Positions 1 through 6,206 of a stretch of DNA of 10,194 bases are shown piece by piece. This stretch comes from Ruminococcus flavefaciens (GTDB taxonomy: Bacteria; Bacillota; Clostridia; Oscillospirales; Ruminococcaceae): positions 1 to 10,194 of the forward strand of contig CADBQF010000355.1 of the NCBI GenBank assembly GCA_902796705.1, read 5' to 3'. Position numbers and translations under genes: made by a program. How positions within the stretch are numbered: the first letter of the stretch is position 1; the number at the start of each line of letters is the position of its first letter. The notes beneath the pieces are model-generated. The model saw nothing but the letters and a program-made list of their open reading frames with translations. It was not told the DNA's origin and made no database searches.

Positions 1-368
1 GCGGTCTCCTGTACCTTCTCCTCCTTCTTGGGAGCAGGAGCAGCTTCCGGCTTCTTTTCCTCCTGCTTCTTGGGAGCAGCGGGTTTCTTTTCCTGCTTTT
101 TGGCCGGAGCTTTCTTTTCCGGAGCAGGTCTCTTTTCTTCTTCGGTCTTTACAGGCTTCGGCTGATCCTTCGATTTGAAGTAATCATCAAATGAGCTGAC
201 TTCGTGGAGCTTTGAGTAATGCTCCAGAAGGAGGTTCATCTCGTCCTCAGTAAGAGCAGAGGCTGCCTTCTTCTTTGTATCGCCTCTTTCAGCGAAGTAG
301 TTTATCAGCTCCTGTGAAGATACGCTGAGATCCTTTGCAGCGTCACTTAACTTTATTTTTTTTGCCAT
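1..368 (-). CDS. infB: Translation initiation factor IF-2, N-terminal part (runs off left edge)
   Basis: The first 122 residues of IF-2, the GTPase that brings initiator tRNA to the 30S subunit. The protein starts MAKKIKLSDAAKDLSVSSQEL, which matches the IF2_N helical domain (about residues 1-55). A Lys/Ala/Pro/Glu-rich low-complexity linker follows from about residue 70 (repeats such as PAPKKE and PAAPKKQEEKK), as is usual between the IF-2 N-domain and the G-domain. The G-domain itself is outside the window, so the gene is incomplete here only because of the window edge. A GGAGG at 381-385 lies 12 bases before the ATG at 366-368, a slightly long spacing. It is the last visible gene of the rimP-nusA-ylxR-ylxQ-infB operon, 63 bp after ylxQ. 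The identification rests on both the N-domain and the conserved gene order. Confidence 0.95.
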   Translation of the reverse strand, partial: MAKKIKLSDAAKDLSVSSQELINYFAERGDTKKKAASALTEDEMNLLLEHYSKLHEVSSFDDYFKSKDQPKPVKTEEEKRPAPEKKAPAKKQEKKPAAPKKQEEKKPEAAPAPKKEEKVQET

Positions 369-431
369 AGGCTTAAAATACCTCCATTTGCGTGCCGCAG
401 TATGTACGGCTTGATTATCTGATCGTAAATA

Positions 432-737
432 TTATGCTTGCTGATGTTCCTGTGCGGCTAATTTTGCGAAACCGTCTGCAAAGTTCTGGTCGCACACAGC
501 GATGACAGCCGTGGTCTTGCCGCAGAGGACTGCCATCTCGTCTTTGGATATGTCTGTTGAAATTATCGGTATTCCGTATCTGCCGCATACAAAAGCGGCT
601 TCCTTGACTGTTTTTTCCGAAGCATCGCAGGCGGTCAGGACGCAGAAGGCTTTTCCGTTCCTCACGGAATCTGCCGTGCTGTCGAACCCTTTTACAGCTT
701 TGCCTGCTTTGAGGCAGATAGTCAGAAGGTCAGACAT
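432..737 (-). CDS. ylxQ: Ribosomal protein L7Ae-family RNA-binding protein YlxQ
   Basis: A 101-residue protein of the L7Ae/L30e/Gadd45 fold, the small K-turn-binding-like protein found between ylxR and infB in Bacillota. The start MSDLLTICLKAGKAVKGFDS and the later stretch GRYGIPIIST match this family: an N-terminal helix with the KAGK motif, a central beta-alpha-beta core, and a C-terminal helix ending AKLAAQEHQQA. The frame is open further upstream to 899, but the ATG at 735-737 gives the family's usual length of about 100 residues and is preceded by a purine-rich AAGAAGAAA. The start overlaps the end of ylxR by 8 bases (ATGTCTGA), which suggests translational coupling. In B. subtilis the cellular role of YlxQ is not well defined, so RNA binding is the family expectation, not something shown here. 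Confidence 0.92.
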   Translation of the reverse strand: MSDLLTICLKAGKAVKGFDSTADSVRNGKAFCVLTACDASEKTVKEAAFVCGRYGIPIISTDISKDEMAVLCGKTTAVIAVCDQNFADGFAKLAAQEHQQA

Positions 738-1005
738 TTTCTTCTTTTTCAAGTTCGTTCTCCATTCCTGCGTAAACGCTGTCGTCGATCCTGCAAGAGA
801 ATGACTTCTCGAATCTGCGTGCCTTGCGTGCTTTTTCAAAACATTCGCTGCTGCGGCATATATAAGCACCTCTGCCTGATTTTTTACCGGTGAAGTCAAG
901 GCTTATCTCACCTTCAGGAGAGCGTACCACACGGATGAGGTCTTTTTTGAGCTTCATCTCATTGCAGCCGAGGCACATTCTCATGGGCATCTTTTTTGGT
1001 TTCAT
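730..1005 (-). CDS. rnpM: YlxR/RnpM, DUF448 RNA-binding protein (RNase P modulator family)
   Basis: A 91-residue protein of the YlxR (DUF448) family. The diagnostic features are visible: RMCLGC near the start (Cys11, Cys14), the basic KLKKDLIRVVR strand, the hallmark GRGAYIC at residues 44-50, a second pair of cysteines (Cys50, Cys55), and a basic KARKARRFEKSF helix. The family binds RNA, and the B. subtilis member has been renamed RnpM because it interacts with and modulates RNase P. I recall this from the literature and cannot verify it from the sequence. Its Shine-Dalgarno GAGGA (1015-1019) lies in the last codons of nusA, only 5 bases separate the two genes, and its own end overlaps ylxQ. 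All of this indicates tight co-translation within the nusA operon. Confidence 0.93.
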   Translation of the reverse strand: MKPKKMPMRMCLGCNEMKLKKDLIRVVRSPEGEISLDFTGKKSGRGAYICRSSECFEKARKARRFEKSFSCRIDDSVYAGMENELEKEENV

Positions 1006-1010
1006 AGATA

Positions 1011-2261
1011 TTATTCCTCTTCGGGCTTCTCTTCTGCTGCTGTCTCATCGTCAGCAGGGGACTGCTCTGTTTCAGCCGGAGCTTCAGCGGCTTCCTCTGA
1101 AACGGGAGCTTCTGCTGTTTCAGTGATATCAGCATCGGCAGCAGCTTCTTCCTCTTCCTTTACAGGCTGGGGAACGACGAAGTCGGGGCTGAGTTCAGCG
1201 GCTTCTGCACCGGAAGCGTCGAACTGCGGCTTGATGTCGATCTTGAATCCTGTGAGCTTTGCAGCGAGCTTTGCATTCTGTCCCTTGTTGCCGATAGCGA
1301 GCGAGAGCTGGTTGTTCGGAACGATGACAGTGCAGGTCTTTTCTTCCTCGGAAGTGATGATAGTCTTTATCACCTCAGCCGGAGCAAGGGCTCTTGCGAT
1401 GAATTCAGCCGGAACTTCGCTCCACGGAATGATATCGATTTTCTCGCCGTTGAGTTCGTTCACTACAGCCGTGATCCTTGCACGCTTTGAACCGATGCAC
1501 GCACCGATAGCATCAACGTTGGGATCGTTCGACCAGACAGCCATTTTTGTTCTTGAACCGGCTTCTCTGGATATGGACTTTATCTCAACGATGCCGTCGT
1601 ATATCTCAGGGACTTCTATCTCAAAGAGTCTCTTTACGAGATCTTTGTGGGTACGTGATATTTTTACGATAGGCTTCTTTGTCTTGGCAGCGATGTTTGT
1701 GATATATACCTTTACCATCTGGCCTTCTTCGAGCTTTTCGCCGGGTATCTGCTCATTCTTGAAGAGATAAAGCTCTGTGCCGTCGTACTCAACGGTGACA
1801 GTGCCTTTTCCGGGTTCTACCTGAGAAACCTTGGCAATGATACATTCATGCTCCTTTGAAGCGAAGCGGTTGAGCATCTGCTCACGGTTGATCTCACGGA
1901 GGTCGCCCTTTATCGACTGTTTAGCGGAGAGGGCAGCCATTCTGCCGAGAGTGGAGATATCGATCTCCTTGAGTATCGTACCGCCTACTACAGCATTGGG
2001 ATCGATGAGCCTTGCGGAAGCGATGTTTATCTCGTTGACATCGATAGGCTCATCTTCGATGATCTCCTGAGCTATATACATAGCGAATTTCTTTGTAACG
2101 GGATCGATCTCGATCCTTATGCGTTCCTCACTGTGCGGATAAGCTCTTCTTGCTGCTTTGAGCATAGCTGTCTTGACTTTTTCGATCAGAAGGGCAGTCT
2201 CGACGCTGTTTTCCTCTCCGAGCGACTCAAGAGCTTCAAAAAAGCTGTTGTTCTTGTTCAT
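1011..2261 (-). CDS. nusA: Transcription termination/antitermination factor NusA
   Basis: A 416-residue NusA, the RNA-polymerase-associated factor that modulates pausing, intrinsic termination and antitermination. Domains in order are: polymerase-binding N-terminal domain (about 1-130), S1 domain (about 135-203), KH1 (about 205-280, with GACIGSKRARI and VNELNGEKIDIIPWSE) and KH2 (about 290-346, with LSLAIGNKGQNAKLAAKLTG). The rest (about 350-416) is an acidic Glu/Ala/Pro/Thr/Ser tail. Gram-positive NusA proteins lack the E. coli AR repeats and usually stop near residue 350-380, so the tail is an extra. The KH1 GxxG loop reads GSKR (257-260) where a second glycine is usual, while KH2 keeps GNKG. 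A GGAGG at 2273-2277 lies 11 bases before the ATG. The gene follows rimP by 58 bp and precedes ylxR by 5 bp. Confidence 0.97.
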   Translation of the reverse strand: MNKNNSFFEALESLGEENSVETALLIEKVKTAMLKAARRAYPHSEERIRIEIDPVTKKFAMYIAQEIIEDEPIDVNEINIASARLIDPNAVVGGTILKEIDISTLGRMAALSAKQSIKGDLREINREQMLNRFASKEHECIIAKVSQVEPGKGTVTVEYDGTELYLFKNEQIPGEKLEEGQMVKVYITNIAAKTKKPIVKISRTHKDLVKRLFEIEVPEIYDGIVEIKSISREAGSRTKMAVWSNDPNVDAIGACIGSKRARITAVVNELNGEKIDIIPWSEVPAEFIARALAPAEVIKTIITSEEEKTCTVIVPNNQLSLAIGNKGQNAKLAAKLTGFKIDIKPQFDASGAEAAELSPDFVVPQPVKEEEEAAADADITETAEAPVSEEAAEAPAETEQSPADDETAAEEKPEEE

Positions 2262-2319
2262 TTGTGTATATTCCTCCAGTACAAAATAATTTGGTTGACA
2301 GATTGATAACAGGCAGACC

Positions 2320-2793
2320 TCAGAAATCGAGATACAGCTTCACGAAAGCGATATCAGCGAGAGCGAAAGTTTTCTCCTCGCCGCTGTCGGTGATGACTGT
2401 AACGCCGTCCTTGTCAGCTCCTTTAAGCTGGGCGACGATCTCTTTTTCTCCGTCTTTTTCACGTATAAGGCGTACTCTGACGGTATCGCCGCAGCACACC
2501 TCGAAGTGATCTTCCTTGACGAGTTCTCTTTCAAGACCGGCTGAGCCGACTTCGAGCATATAGCTCTGTGATATCGGATCAGTCTGATCGAGAAGATCGC
2601 TGATAGGGGCGGTAGCTCTTTCGCAGTCGGCAATGGTTATGCCCTCATCGCAGTCGATGAAGATACGCAGATACCATGAAGCTCCCTCTTTTTCGTAGCA
2701 CACGTCCCAGAGATAGTAGCCGAGTTCGTCCGTGACCGGTTTGATGAGGTCATAGACTTTCTTCTCGGTACCGCCGAATTTCTTGAATTTCAT
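2320..2793 (-). CDS. rimP: Ribosome maturation factor RimP
   Basis: A 157-residue RimP, needed for maturation of the 30S subunit. The N-terminal alpha/beta domain (about 1-85) contains GYYLWDVCYEKEGASWYLRI followed by IDCDEGITIADCERATAPIS. The signature LEVGSAGLERELVKEDHF (about 101-118) is the family's LEVSSPGxxRxL motif with SAG for SPG. The C-terminal SH3-like domain covers about 118-157 and ends KLYLDF. Length is typical of the family. An AAGGA (2802-2806) lies about 8 bases before the ATG. It is the promoter-proximal gene of the nusA-infB operon, as in most bacteria, with a leader of roughly 80 nt that carries a strong hairpin. Confidence 0.96.
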   Translation of the reverse strand: MKFKKFGGTEKKVYDLIKPVTDELGYYLWDVCYEKEGASWYLRIFIDCDEGITIADCERATAPISDLLDQTDPISQSYMLEVGSAGLERELVKEDHFEVCCGDTVRVRLIREKDGEKEIVAQLKGADKDGVTVITDSGEEKTFALADIAFVKLYLDF

Positions 2794-2832
2794 GACATTG
2801 TTCCTTTCAGGATAAGTAGTCTAATATAAACG

Positions 2833-2856
2833 AAAGACCGGAATGTTCCGGTCTTT
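2833..2856 (-). promoter_or_regulatory. Perfect hairpin in the rimP operon leader (possible attenuator)
   Basis: An inverted repeat with two perfect 11-bp arms, AAAGACCGGAA at 2833-2843 and TTCCGGTCTTT at 2846-2856, separated by only 2 bases, so the real loop is probably 4-6 nt. It lies between the predicted rimP promoter and the rimP start. On the minus strand it is followed by TCGTTTATATT, a broken U-rich stretch, so as a terminator it would be weak. Operons containing nusA are often controlled by a leader terminator, but that role here is inference. A transcript processing or stability element is equally possible. Confidence 0.55.
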
Positions 2857-2879
2857 ACACTTTAACTATCATCATATAT

Positions 2880-2908
2880 ATTATATCACGCATTTCCGGA
2901 AAAATCAA
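2880..2908 (-). promoter_or_regulatory. Predicted sigma-A promoter of the rimP-nusA-infB operon
   Basis: Read on the minus strand: -35 TTGATT (2903-2908), a 17-base spacer, and -10 TATAAT (2880-2885) preceded by TG at the extended -10 position (TGATATAAT). The predicted start is near 2873, giving a leader of about 80 nt before rimP. The 14 bases GTGATATAATATAT (2876-2889) recur exactly in the promoter at 6003-6016. Confidence 0.75.
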
Positions 2909-2975
2909 GTCTTTTCGCAAATTTTTCCGTATTTTTGGGACTCTGCGGCACACACGGACACTTCGTGCAAAATAC

Positions 2976-3005
2976 TTGACATATATGTACTGCTTATTGT
3001 ATAAT
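2976..3005 (+). promoter_or_regulatory. Predicted sigma-A promoter of the solute-binding protein gene
   Basis: A consensus TTGACA at 2976-2981, an 18-base spacer, and a consensus TATAAT at 3000-3005. The start is expected near 3012, leaving a leader of only about 37 nt. It is divergent from the rimP promoter, with 67 bp between the two -35 elements. I see no obvious operator between them. Confidence 0.85.
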
Positions 3006-3012
3006 ATAGAAA

Positions 3013-3032
3013 AGCTGCCTGTTCCGGCGGCT
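3013..3032 (+). promoter_or_regulatory. 5'-terminal mRNA stem-loop of the solute-binding protein transcript
   Basis: AGCTGCC (3013-3019) pairs with GGCGGCT (3026-3032) over seven base pairs (one G-U) with the loop TGTTCC. It sits at the predicted 5' end of the transcript and ends four bases before the AAAGGAG ribosome binding site (3036-3042). A hairpin in this position typically protects an mRNA from 5'-end-dependent decay. That role is inferred. Confidence 0.5.
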
Positions 3033-3048
3033 GCGAAAGGAGTGTGAG

Positions 3049-4497
3049 ATGATGAGATATCTCAAGCGTGTCATCGCCGGTACTGCTGCTCTTGCGGCAC
3101 TTATGACCTCGGCTGCTTCATGCGGGAAAGGCGGCGAAAGCAGCAGTGAGTCATCTGTATCGAACGAGCATTACAAACCGGAAGATGAAGTCGCTGTTTC
3201 AAAGGACGATGAAGTTTTTGACGGACTTTCCGATGCTCCCGATATAAGCGGTCAGACGATAGTGTGGCTCGCTGACTACGGACTCAATCCCCTGAACAAC
3301 AACGACCGCTCTGTTGCACTCGCACTCTTTGAAGATGTGTACGGCTGCAAGGTAAAAGATGTCATAGTCTCCTCCGACAAGAAGTTCGATTCCCTCGCAA
3401 ATATGATAAACAGCGGCGATCAGGTGGATATGTTCCCGTATGAATGGGACGCTGTCCCGGACGGAGTTTCGAGCGGTCAGTATGATCCGCTTGATCCGTA
3501 TTTCGATTCGCTCGGCATGGACAGCGGCATCTGGGACGATATGGAAGATGTCATCGATATGATGGAGTACAGCGGTCAGCACTATGTCATTCCATACACT
3601 ATATGCGATCCGCTCCTTATAACATACAGCCGGAAGCTCATGCAGGAGAACGGCCTTGAAGATCCGTATGAGCTTTACTGTGAGGGCAAGTGGGACTGGG
3701 ACGTTTTTATGGATATGATGAAGGATTTTACCGCCGGAAGCACCGATGCAGCTCAGAGATACGGCATTTGCGGCTGGTTCGGACAGGCTGTCATACAGTC
3801 TACCGGCCATACGGTGATAAATTACGAGGACGGAAAATTCATCAACAATATAGACGATCCGGAGATAGAAAAAGCCGAACTGCTCATGCAGGAGATAGCC
3901 GCTCACGGTCTGTATGTCCCCGGCTGGGCAGGATTTTTCCCGAACGATCAGTCAACGCTTTTCTATGCTATGGCTGACTGGACTCTCGGAACTTCAAATG
4001 CTCAGAACGAGGGCATGGATCTCATGGTAGTGCCTTTCCCGAAAGCTCCCGATGCAGACGAGTATTATCTCTGCTGCAACTACGGTGCGAAGATGCTCGT
4101 GAAGGGTTCTGAACACGGAGATGCTGTTGCAGCATATATCAAGTGTGAAAGGCTCGCAGAATATTCGGAGGAATACCGTGAAGCCGCAAAACAGAAAGCT
4201 CTCATCGTCGAGAAGACTGCCGGCGGAGTCGTCCGCAGCTACATCACCGAGGAGCAGTACGATGCGATACAGGAATACCGTGATCCGGATAATATCGTCC
4301 CGATGTTCGATTTCGGCTATGGTATGGGCGAATCGATGTACAAGGACGGCTACACCTACGATACAAGGGGAGTCATGAACAATCTCACGAACGCTCTCCT
4401 CGAAGGCTGCGAAGAAGTCGATTCATGGGCAAAGCTCCGTGAACAGTGGACAGGCGTTATCGATACGGCTGTCGAGAAATACAATTCGCTCATGTAA
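3049..4497 (+). CDS. Extracellular solute-binding lipoprotein (family 1, sugar-type ABC importer component)
   Basis: A 482-residue exported binding protein. The N-terminus MMRYLKRVIAGTAAL is a basic-hydrophobic signal peptide ending SAASC, so Cys25 is the likely lipidated residue. The -3 position is Ala instead of the usual Leu, a permissive lipobox. A short Ser/Glu linker (about 26-55) precedes a family-1 substrate-binding fold: ISGQTIVWLADYGLNP (first strand), MFPYEWDAVPDGV, then HYVIPYTICDPLLITYSRKLM (lobe crossover) and KWDWDVFMDMMKDFT. Aromatic-rich segments such as WAGFF and ADWTLG suit sugar stacking. AAAGGAG (3036-3042) serves either of two adjacent ATG codons (3049 or 3052). No permease or ATPase gene adjoins it, so its transporter must be elsewhere, or it acts as a sensor or scavenging protein. 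The ligand cannot be told from sequence, but an oligosaccharide is the usual one for the family. Confidence 0.87.
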   Translation: MMRYLKRVIAGTAALAALMTSAASCGKGGESSSESSVSNEHYKPEDEVAVSKDDEVFDGLSDAPDISGQTIVWLADYGLNPLNNNDRSVALALFEDVYGCKVKDVIVSSDKKFDSLANMINSGDQVDMFPYEWDAVPDGVSSGQYDPLDPYFDSLGMDSGIWDDMEDVIDMMEYSGQHYVIPYTICDPLLITYSRKLMQENGLEDPYELYCEGKWDWDVFMDMMKDFTAGSTDAAQRYGICGWFGQAVIQSTGHTVINYEDGKFINNIDDPEIEKAELLMQEIAAHGLYVPGWAGFFPNDQSTLFYAMADWTLGTSNAQNEGMDLMVVPFPKAPDADEYYLCCNYGAKMLVKGSEHGDAVAAYIKCERLAEYSEEYREAAKQKALIVEKTAGGVVRSYITEEQYDAIQEYRDPDNIVPMFDFGYGMGESMYKDGYTYDTRGVMNNLTNALLEGCEEVDSWAKLREQWTGVIDTAVEKYNSLM

Positions 4498-4502
4498 ATA
4501 AT

Positions 4503-4555
4503 AAAGCCCGGTATCAGTGATATGTCACCTGATGCACCGGGCTTTTCCTTTTTTT
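4503..4555 (+). terminator. Rho-independent terminator, probably bidirectional
   Basis: AAAGCCCGGT (4503-4512) pairs perfectly with ACCGGGCTTT (4536-4545). The stem continues inward with ATCAG/CTGAT and TGA/TCA around a TATG loop, with small bulges. The T-rich run TTTTCCTTTTTTT (4543-4555) follows on the plus strand, ending the solute-binding protein transcript. On the minus strand the stem is followed by TTTATTATTTA, so it may also end the convergent carboxypeptidase transcript. Confidence 0.9.
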
Positions 4556-4575
4556 GTTCTTCATAATATTATTTC

Positions 4576-5874
4576 TCAATGGTAGTAGGAATCAATGCCG
4601 AGGTATTCCTCAAGGCTGAGTCCGCTTTCGTAAACGTCTGTGGCTTTTTCTTTTCCGAGGTATCTGAGGTGGCCAGGTTCATATGAATGACCTGTCGAGC
4701 CTTCTTTTCCTTTGGGGTATCTGATGATGAATCCGTATTCGTGTGCGTGTTCTTCGAGCCATTTTGCCTCCGGAGTATATCCGAAGCTGTCGTCCTGTGA
4801 GTTGCAGTCAACTACAAGGCCTGTCTGATGCTCCGAAAAGCCGGGACGCTCTGAATACACATCTGCCATTTGCTCTCCGTGGAGCGTTACGTAGTTATTA
4901 TAGATAACTACCTGATCGCTGTACGATCTGTAACCTGTTCCCTTATAAATTTTGAGGCCCTCCTTTGCAGCTGCATCGGTAAGGGCCTCAAACTGTTTCT
5001 CGCATATCGGATCCATTCCCGGATCGTAGGTTTCAGGAAGGCTGTACGATTTATTTGCGATCAATATATCCTGAAAGTAGTGAAGCCCTTCGACATTTTC
5101 AACTGCCGGAGCAGGAGCCTCGGCAACGTTAGCTGCCTGAGGCTCTGCATCTGTATCCGGAAGAGCATTAGGATCGGGGGTTTCAGCAGGTGTCTCTCCG
5201 CCCGGAGCAGCCTGTCCCTCGTCGGGATAAACTGTTACCTTGATCTGGACTTCAACACCTGGTGCATTGTCAAATGTAAGGAGGATGTAGCATTCTCCGG
5301 GTGAGACAGCCGTTACCTGTCCCCAGCCGTCAACAGTAGCGATCCTCGGATCGGACGAGTTCCATACTTCGTTCTCTTCGTATGAACCTTCCGGATATCC
5401 CTGGATCCATGCCATATCCATCTCGCCGGGGTAGAGCTGCATAGTATACTTATCGAGTTTTACCTGAGCTGAGAGTGAAGGATCTGCTGTTGATATCGGA
5501 GCGGTTGAAGTTGTTGTTGAAGTTGCGGAAGGATCCGCTGTGGAGCTTGTCGTCGTCTGTGTTGTCGAAGTAGTCTGTTTTTTCTTTGTCTCGCCTGAAT
5601 CTTTCTTGTCGCCTGAGCAGGCTTTTGCAAGAAGGACGATGAGTATGAGTACAAGAAGACCTATCACTGCAAGGGCAGTGAGCTGTCTTGTCCTCAGAGT
5701 CTTTCGGGAGACTCTTTTTCTGGGCCTCTCCTCGTTGTAGTCACCGTACTCGCCGTAATCGCTGTAGTCGGAATGACTGCTCTGATCGCTGTAACCGCTG
5801 TAATCACTGTAATCGCTCTGATCACCGTGATCTTCAAAGTTATTGTGATCGTCGTAGTTATTGTTATTGTCCAT
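4576..5874 (-). CDS. Membrane-anchored D,D-carboxypeptidase, VanY-type M15B peptidase with Ig-like domain
   Basis: A 432-residue protein predicted to trim the terminal D-alanine of peptidoglycan stem peptides outside the membrane. In order it has: an Asn/Asp/Tyr/Ser-rich cytoplasmic tail (1-48) with repeats such as SDYSDYSGYSDQ; a basic patch RPRKRVSRK (50-58); one membrane helix (about 66-84); a Thr/Ser linker; a BIG2-like Ig domain (about 136-216, with SSDPRIATVDGWGQVTAVSPG); a Pro/Ala linker; and the M15B domain (about 262-432). The catalytic-site motifs are complete: GYRSYSDQ, SEHQTGLVVD (zinc ligands His349 and Asp356) and EPGHLRY (catalytic Glu399, zinc ligand His402). An in-frame ATG exists 16 codons upstream (5922), but the start at 5874 has AAAGGG (5883-5888) eight bases before it. 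The gene has its own promoter and converges on the solute-binding gene. No vanR/S/H/A/X neighbours are present, so wall maintenance is likelier than glycopeptide resistance. Confidence 0.9.
   Translation of the reverse strand: MDNNNNYDDHNNFEDHGDQSDYSDYSGYSDQSSHSDYSDYGEYGDYNEERPRKRVSRKTLRTRQLTALAVIGLLVLILIVLLAKACSGDKKDSGETKKKQTTSTTQTTTSSTADPSATSTTTSTAPISTADPSLSAQVKLDKYTMQLYPGEMDMAWIQGYPEGSYEENEVWNSSDPRIATVDGWGQVTAVSPGECYILLTFDNAPGVEVQIKVTVYPDEGQAAPGGETPAETPDPNALPDTDAEPQAANVAEAPAPAVENVEGLHYFQDILIANKSYSLPETYDPGMDPICEKQFEALTDAAAKEGLKIYKGTGYRSYSDQVVIYNNYVTLHGEQMADVYSERPGFSEHQTGLVVDCNSQDDSFGYTPEAKWLEEHAHEYGFIIRYPKGKEGSTGHSYEPGHLRYLGKEKATDVYESGLSLEEYLGIDSYYH
5737..5820 (-). repeat. Degenerate tandem repeat coding for a Ser-Asp-Tyr tract
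   Basis: Within the 5' part of the carboxypeptidase gene the coding strand repeats units of 6-9 bases that encode SDY, SGY, SDQ, GEY and GDY (residues 19-46). On the plus strand this is seen as recurring CGCTGTAATC-like blocks. The unit is short and imperfect, so expansion or contraction by slippage is plausible. Confidence 0.7.
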
Positions 5875-6006
5875 ATCTGAATCCCTTTCTTGAAATAGAT
5901 TAAAACAGATTTGAAAGATCATGCTGTGTTAATTGTCCTTAACCCGGCAAAATATTTCAGGGAAGTTCAAAGGTATATTATTTGTTAGTTGATACACCTT
6001 ACATAT

Positions 6007-6035
6007 ATTATATCACAGGGAAATGAAATTGTCAC
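6007..6035 (-). promoter_or_regulatory. Predicted sigma-A promoter of the carboxypeptidase gene
   Basis: Read on the minus strand: -35 GTGACA (6030-6035, one mismatch to consensus), a 17-base spacer, and -10 TATAAT (6007-6012) with an extended -10 TG (TGATATAAT). The predicted start is near 6000, so the leader is about 125 nt. It shares 14 consecutive bases with the rimP promoter. Confidence 0.75.
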
Positions 6036-6075
6036 GTACTTTTACGAAATTTTTGCACATTGACCTATAAATCAG

Positions 6076-6102
6076 AAAAAATTTGTAATAATTATCCAAA
6101 TT
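6076..6102 (-). terminator. Weak candidate terminator of the CNNM gene
   Basis: On the minus strand AATTTG (6097-6102) can pair with CAAATT (6080-6085), followed by TTTT (6076-6079). The stem is six AT-rich pairs only, so termination would be inefficient. No better hairpin is visible downstream of the stop codon at 6207. Confidence 0.22.
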
Positions 6103-6206
6103 AGAGTGTGAACTGTGTCGCAATAAAGAAAAGAGAGATTATTACAGTAAAATCAAATAATCAAATTTCAAAAATGATATATCAAAATAACATCTGTGAT
6201 ATTGGT

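Larger units (their letters stand above)
5875..6206. other. AT-rich intergenic region between the CNNM and carboxypeptidase genes
   Basis: A gap of 332 bases with no convincing gene. It holds the carboxypeptidase promoter (6007-6035) and its leader of about 125 nt. The leader begins with AAGGTGTAT and a partly complementary ATACCTT. Nearer the CNNM gene there is a weak AT-rich hairpin (6080-6102) and a direct repeat of TCAAAT around 6152-6166. Nothing else is recognisable. Confidence 0.6.

Noticed and set aside
356..363. Run of eight A residues early in infB as a programmed frameshift site
   Set aside because: The frame is continuous through a normal IF2_N domain, and no alternative product or downstream stimulatory structure is visible.
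738..899. Upstream extension of ylxQ to a 155-residue protein
   Set aside because: The extension lies inside ylxR in another frame, and the family length and KAGK motif fit the start at 737.
1123..1770. A 215-codon plus-strand frame opposite nusA
   Set aside because: Antisense shadow of a well-conserved gene, with no independent support.
3199..3906. A 235-codon minus-strand frame opposite the solute-binding protein gene
   Set aside because: Shadow of the real gene in another frame; the sense strand has promoter, ribosome binding site, signal peptide and family motifs.
4576..5874. Glycopeptide-resistance vanY
   Set aside because: No vanR, vanS, vanH, vanA/B or vanX homologue is nearby, and the gene sits among housekeeping genes.
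5875..5922. Longer carboxypeptidase starting at 5922
   Set aside because: The ATG at 5874 has a well-placed AAAGGG, and the extra 16 residues would push the Shine-Dalgarno into the coding region.
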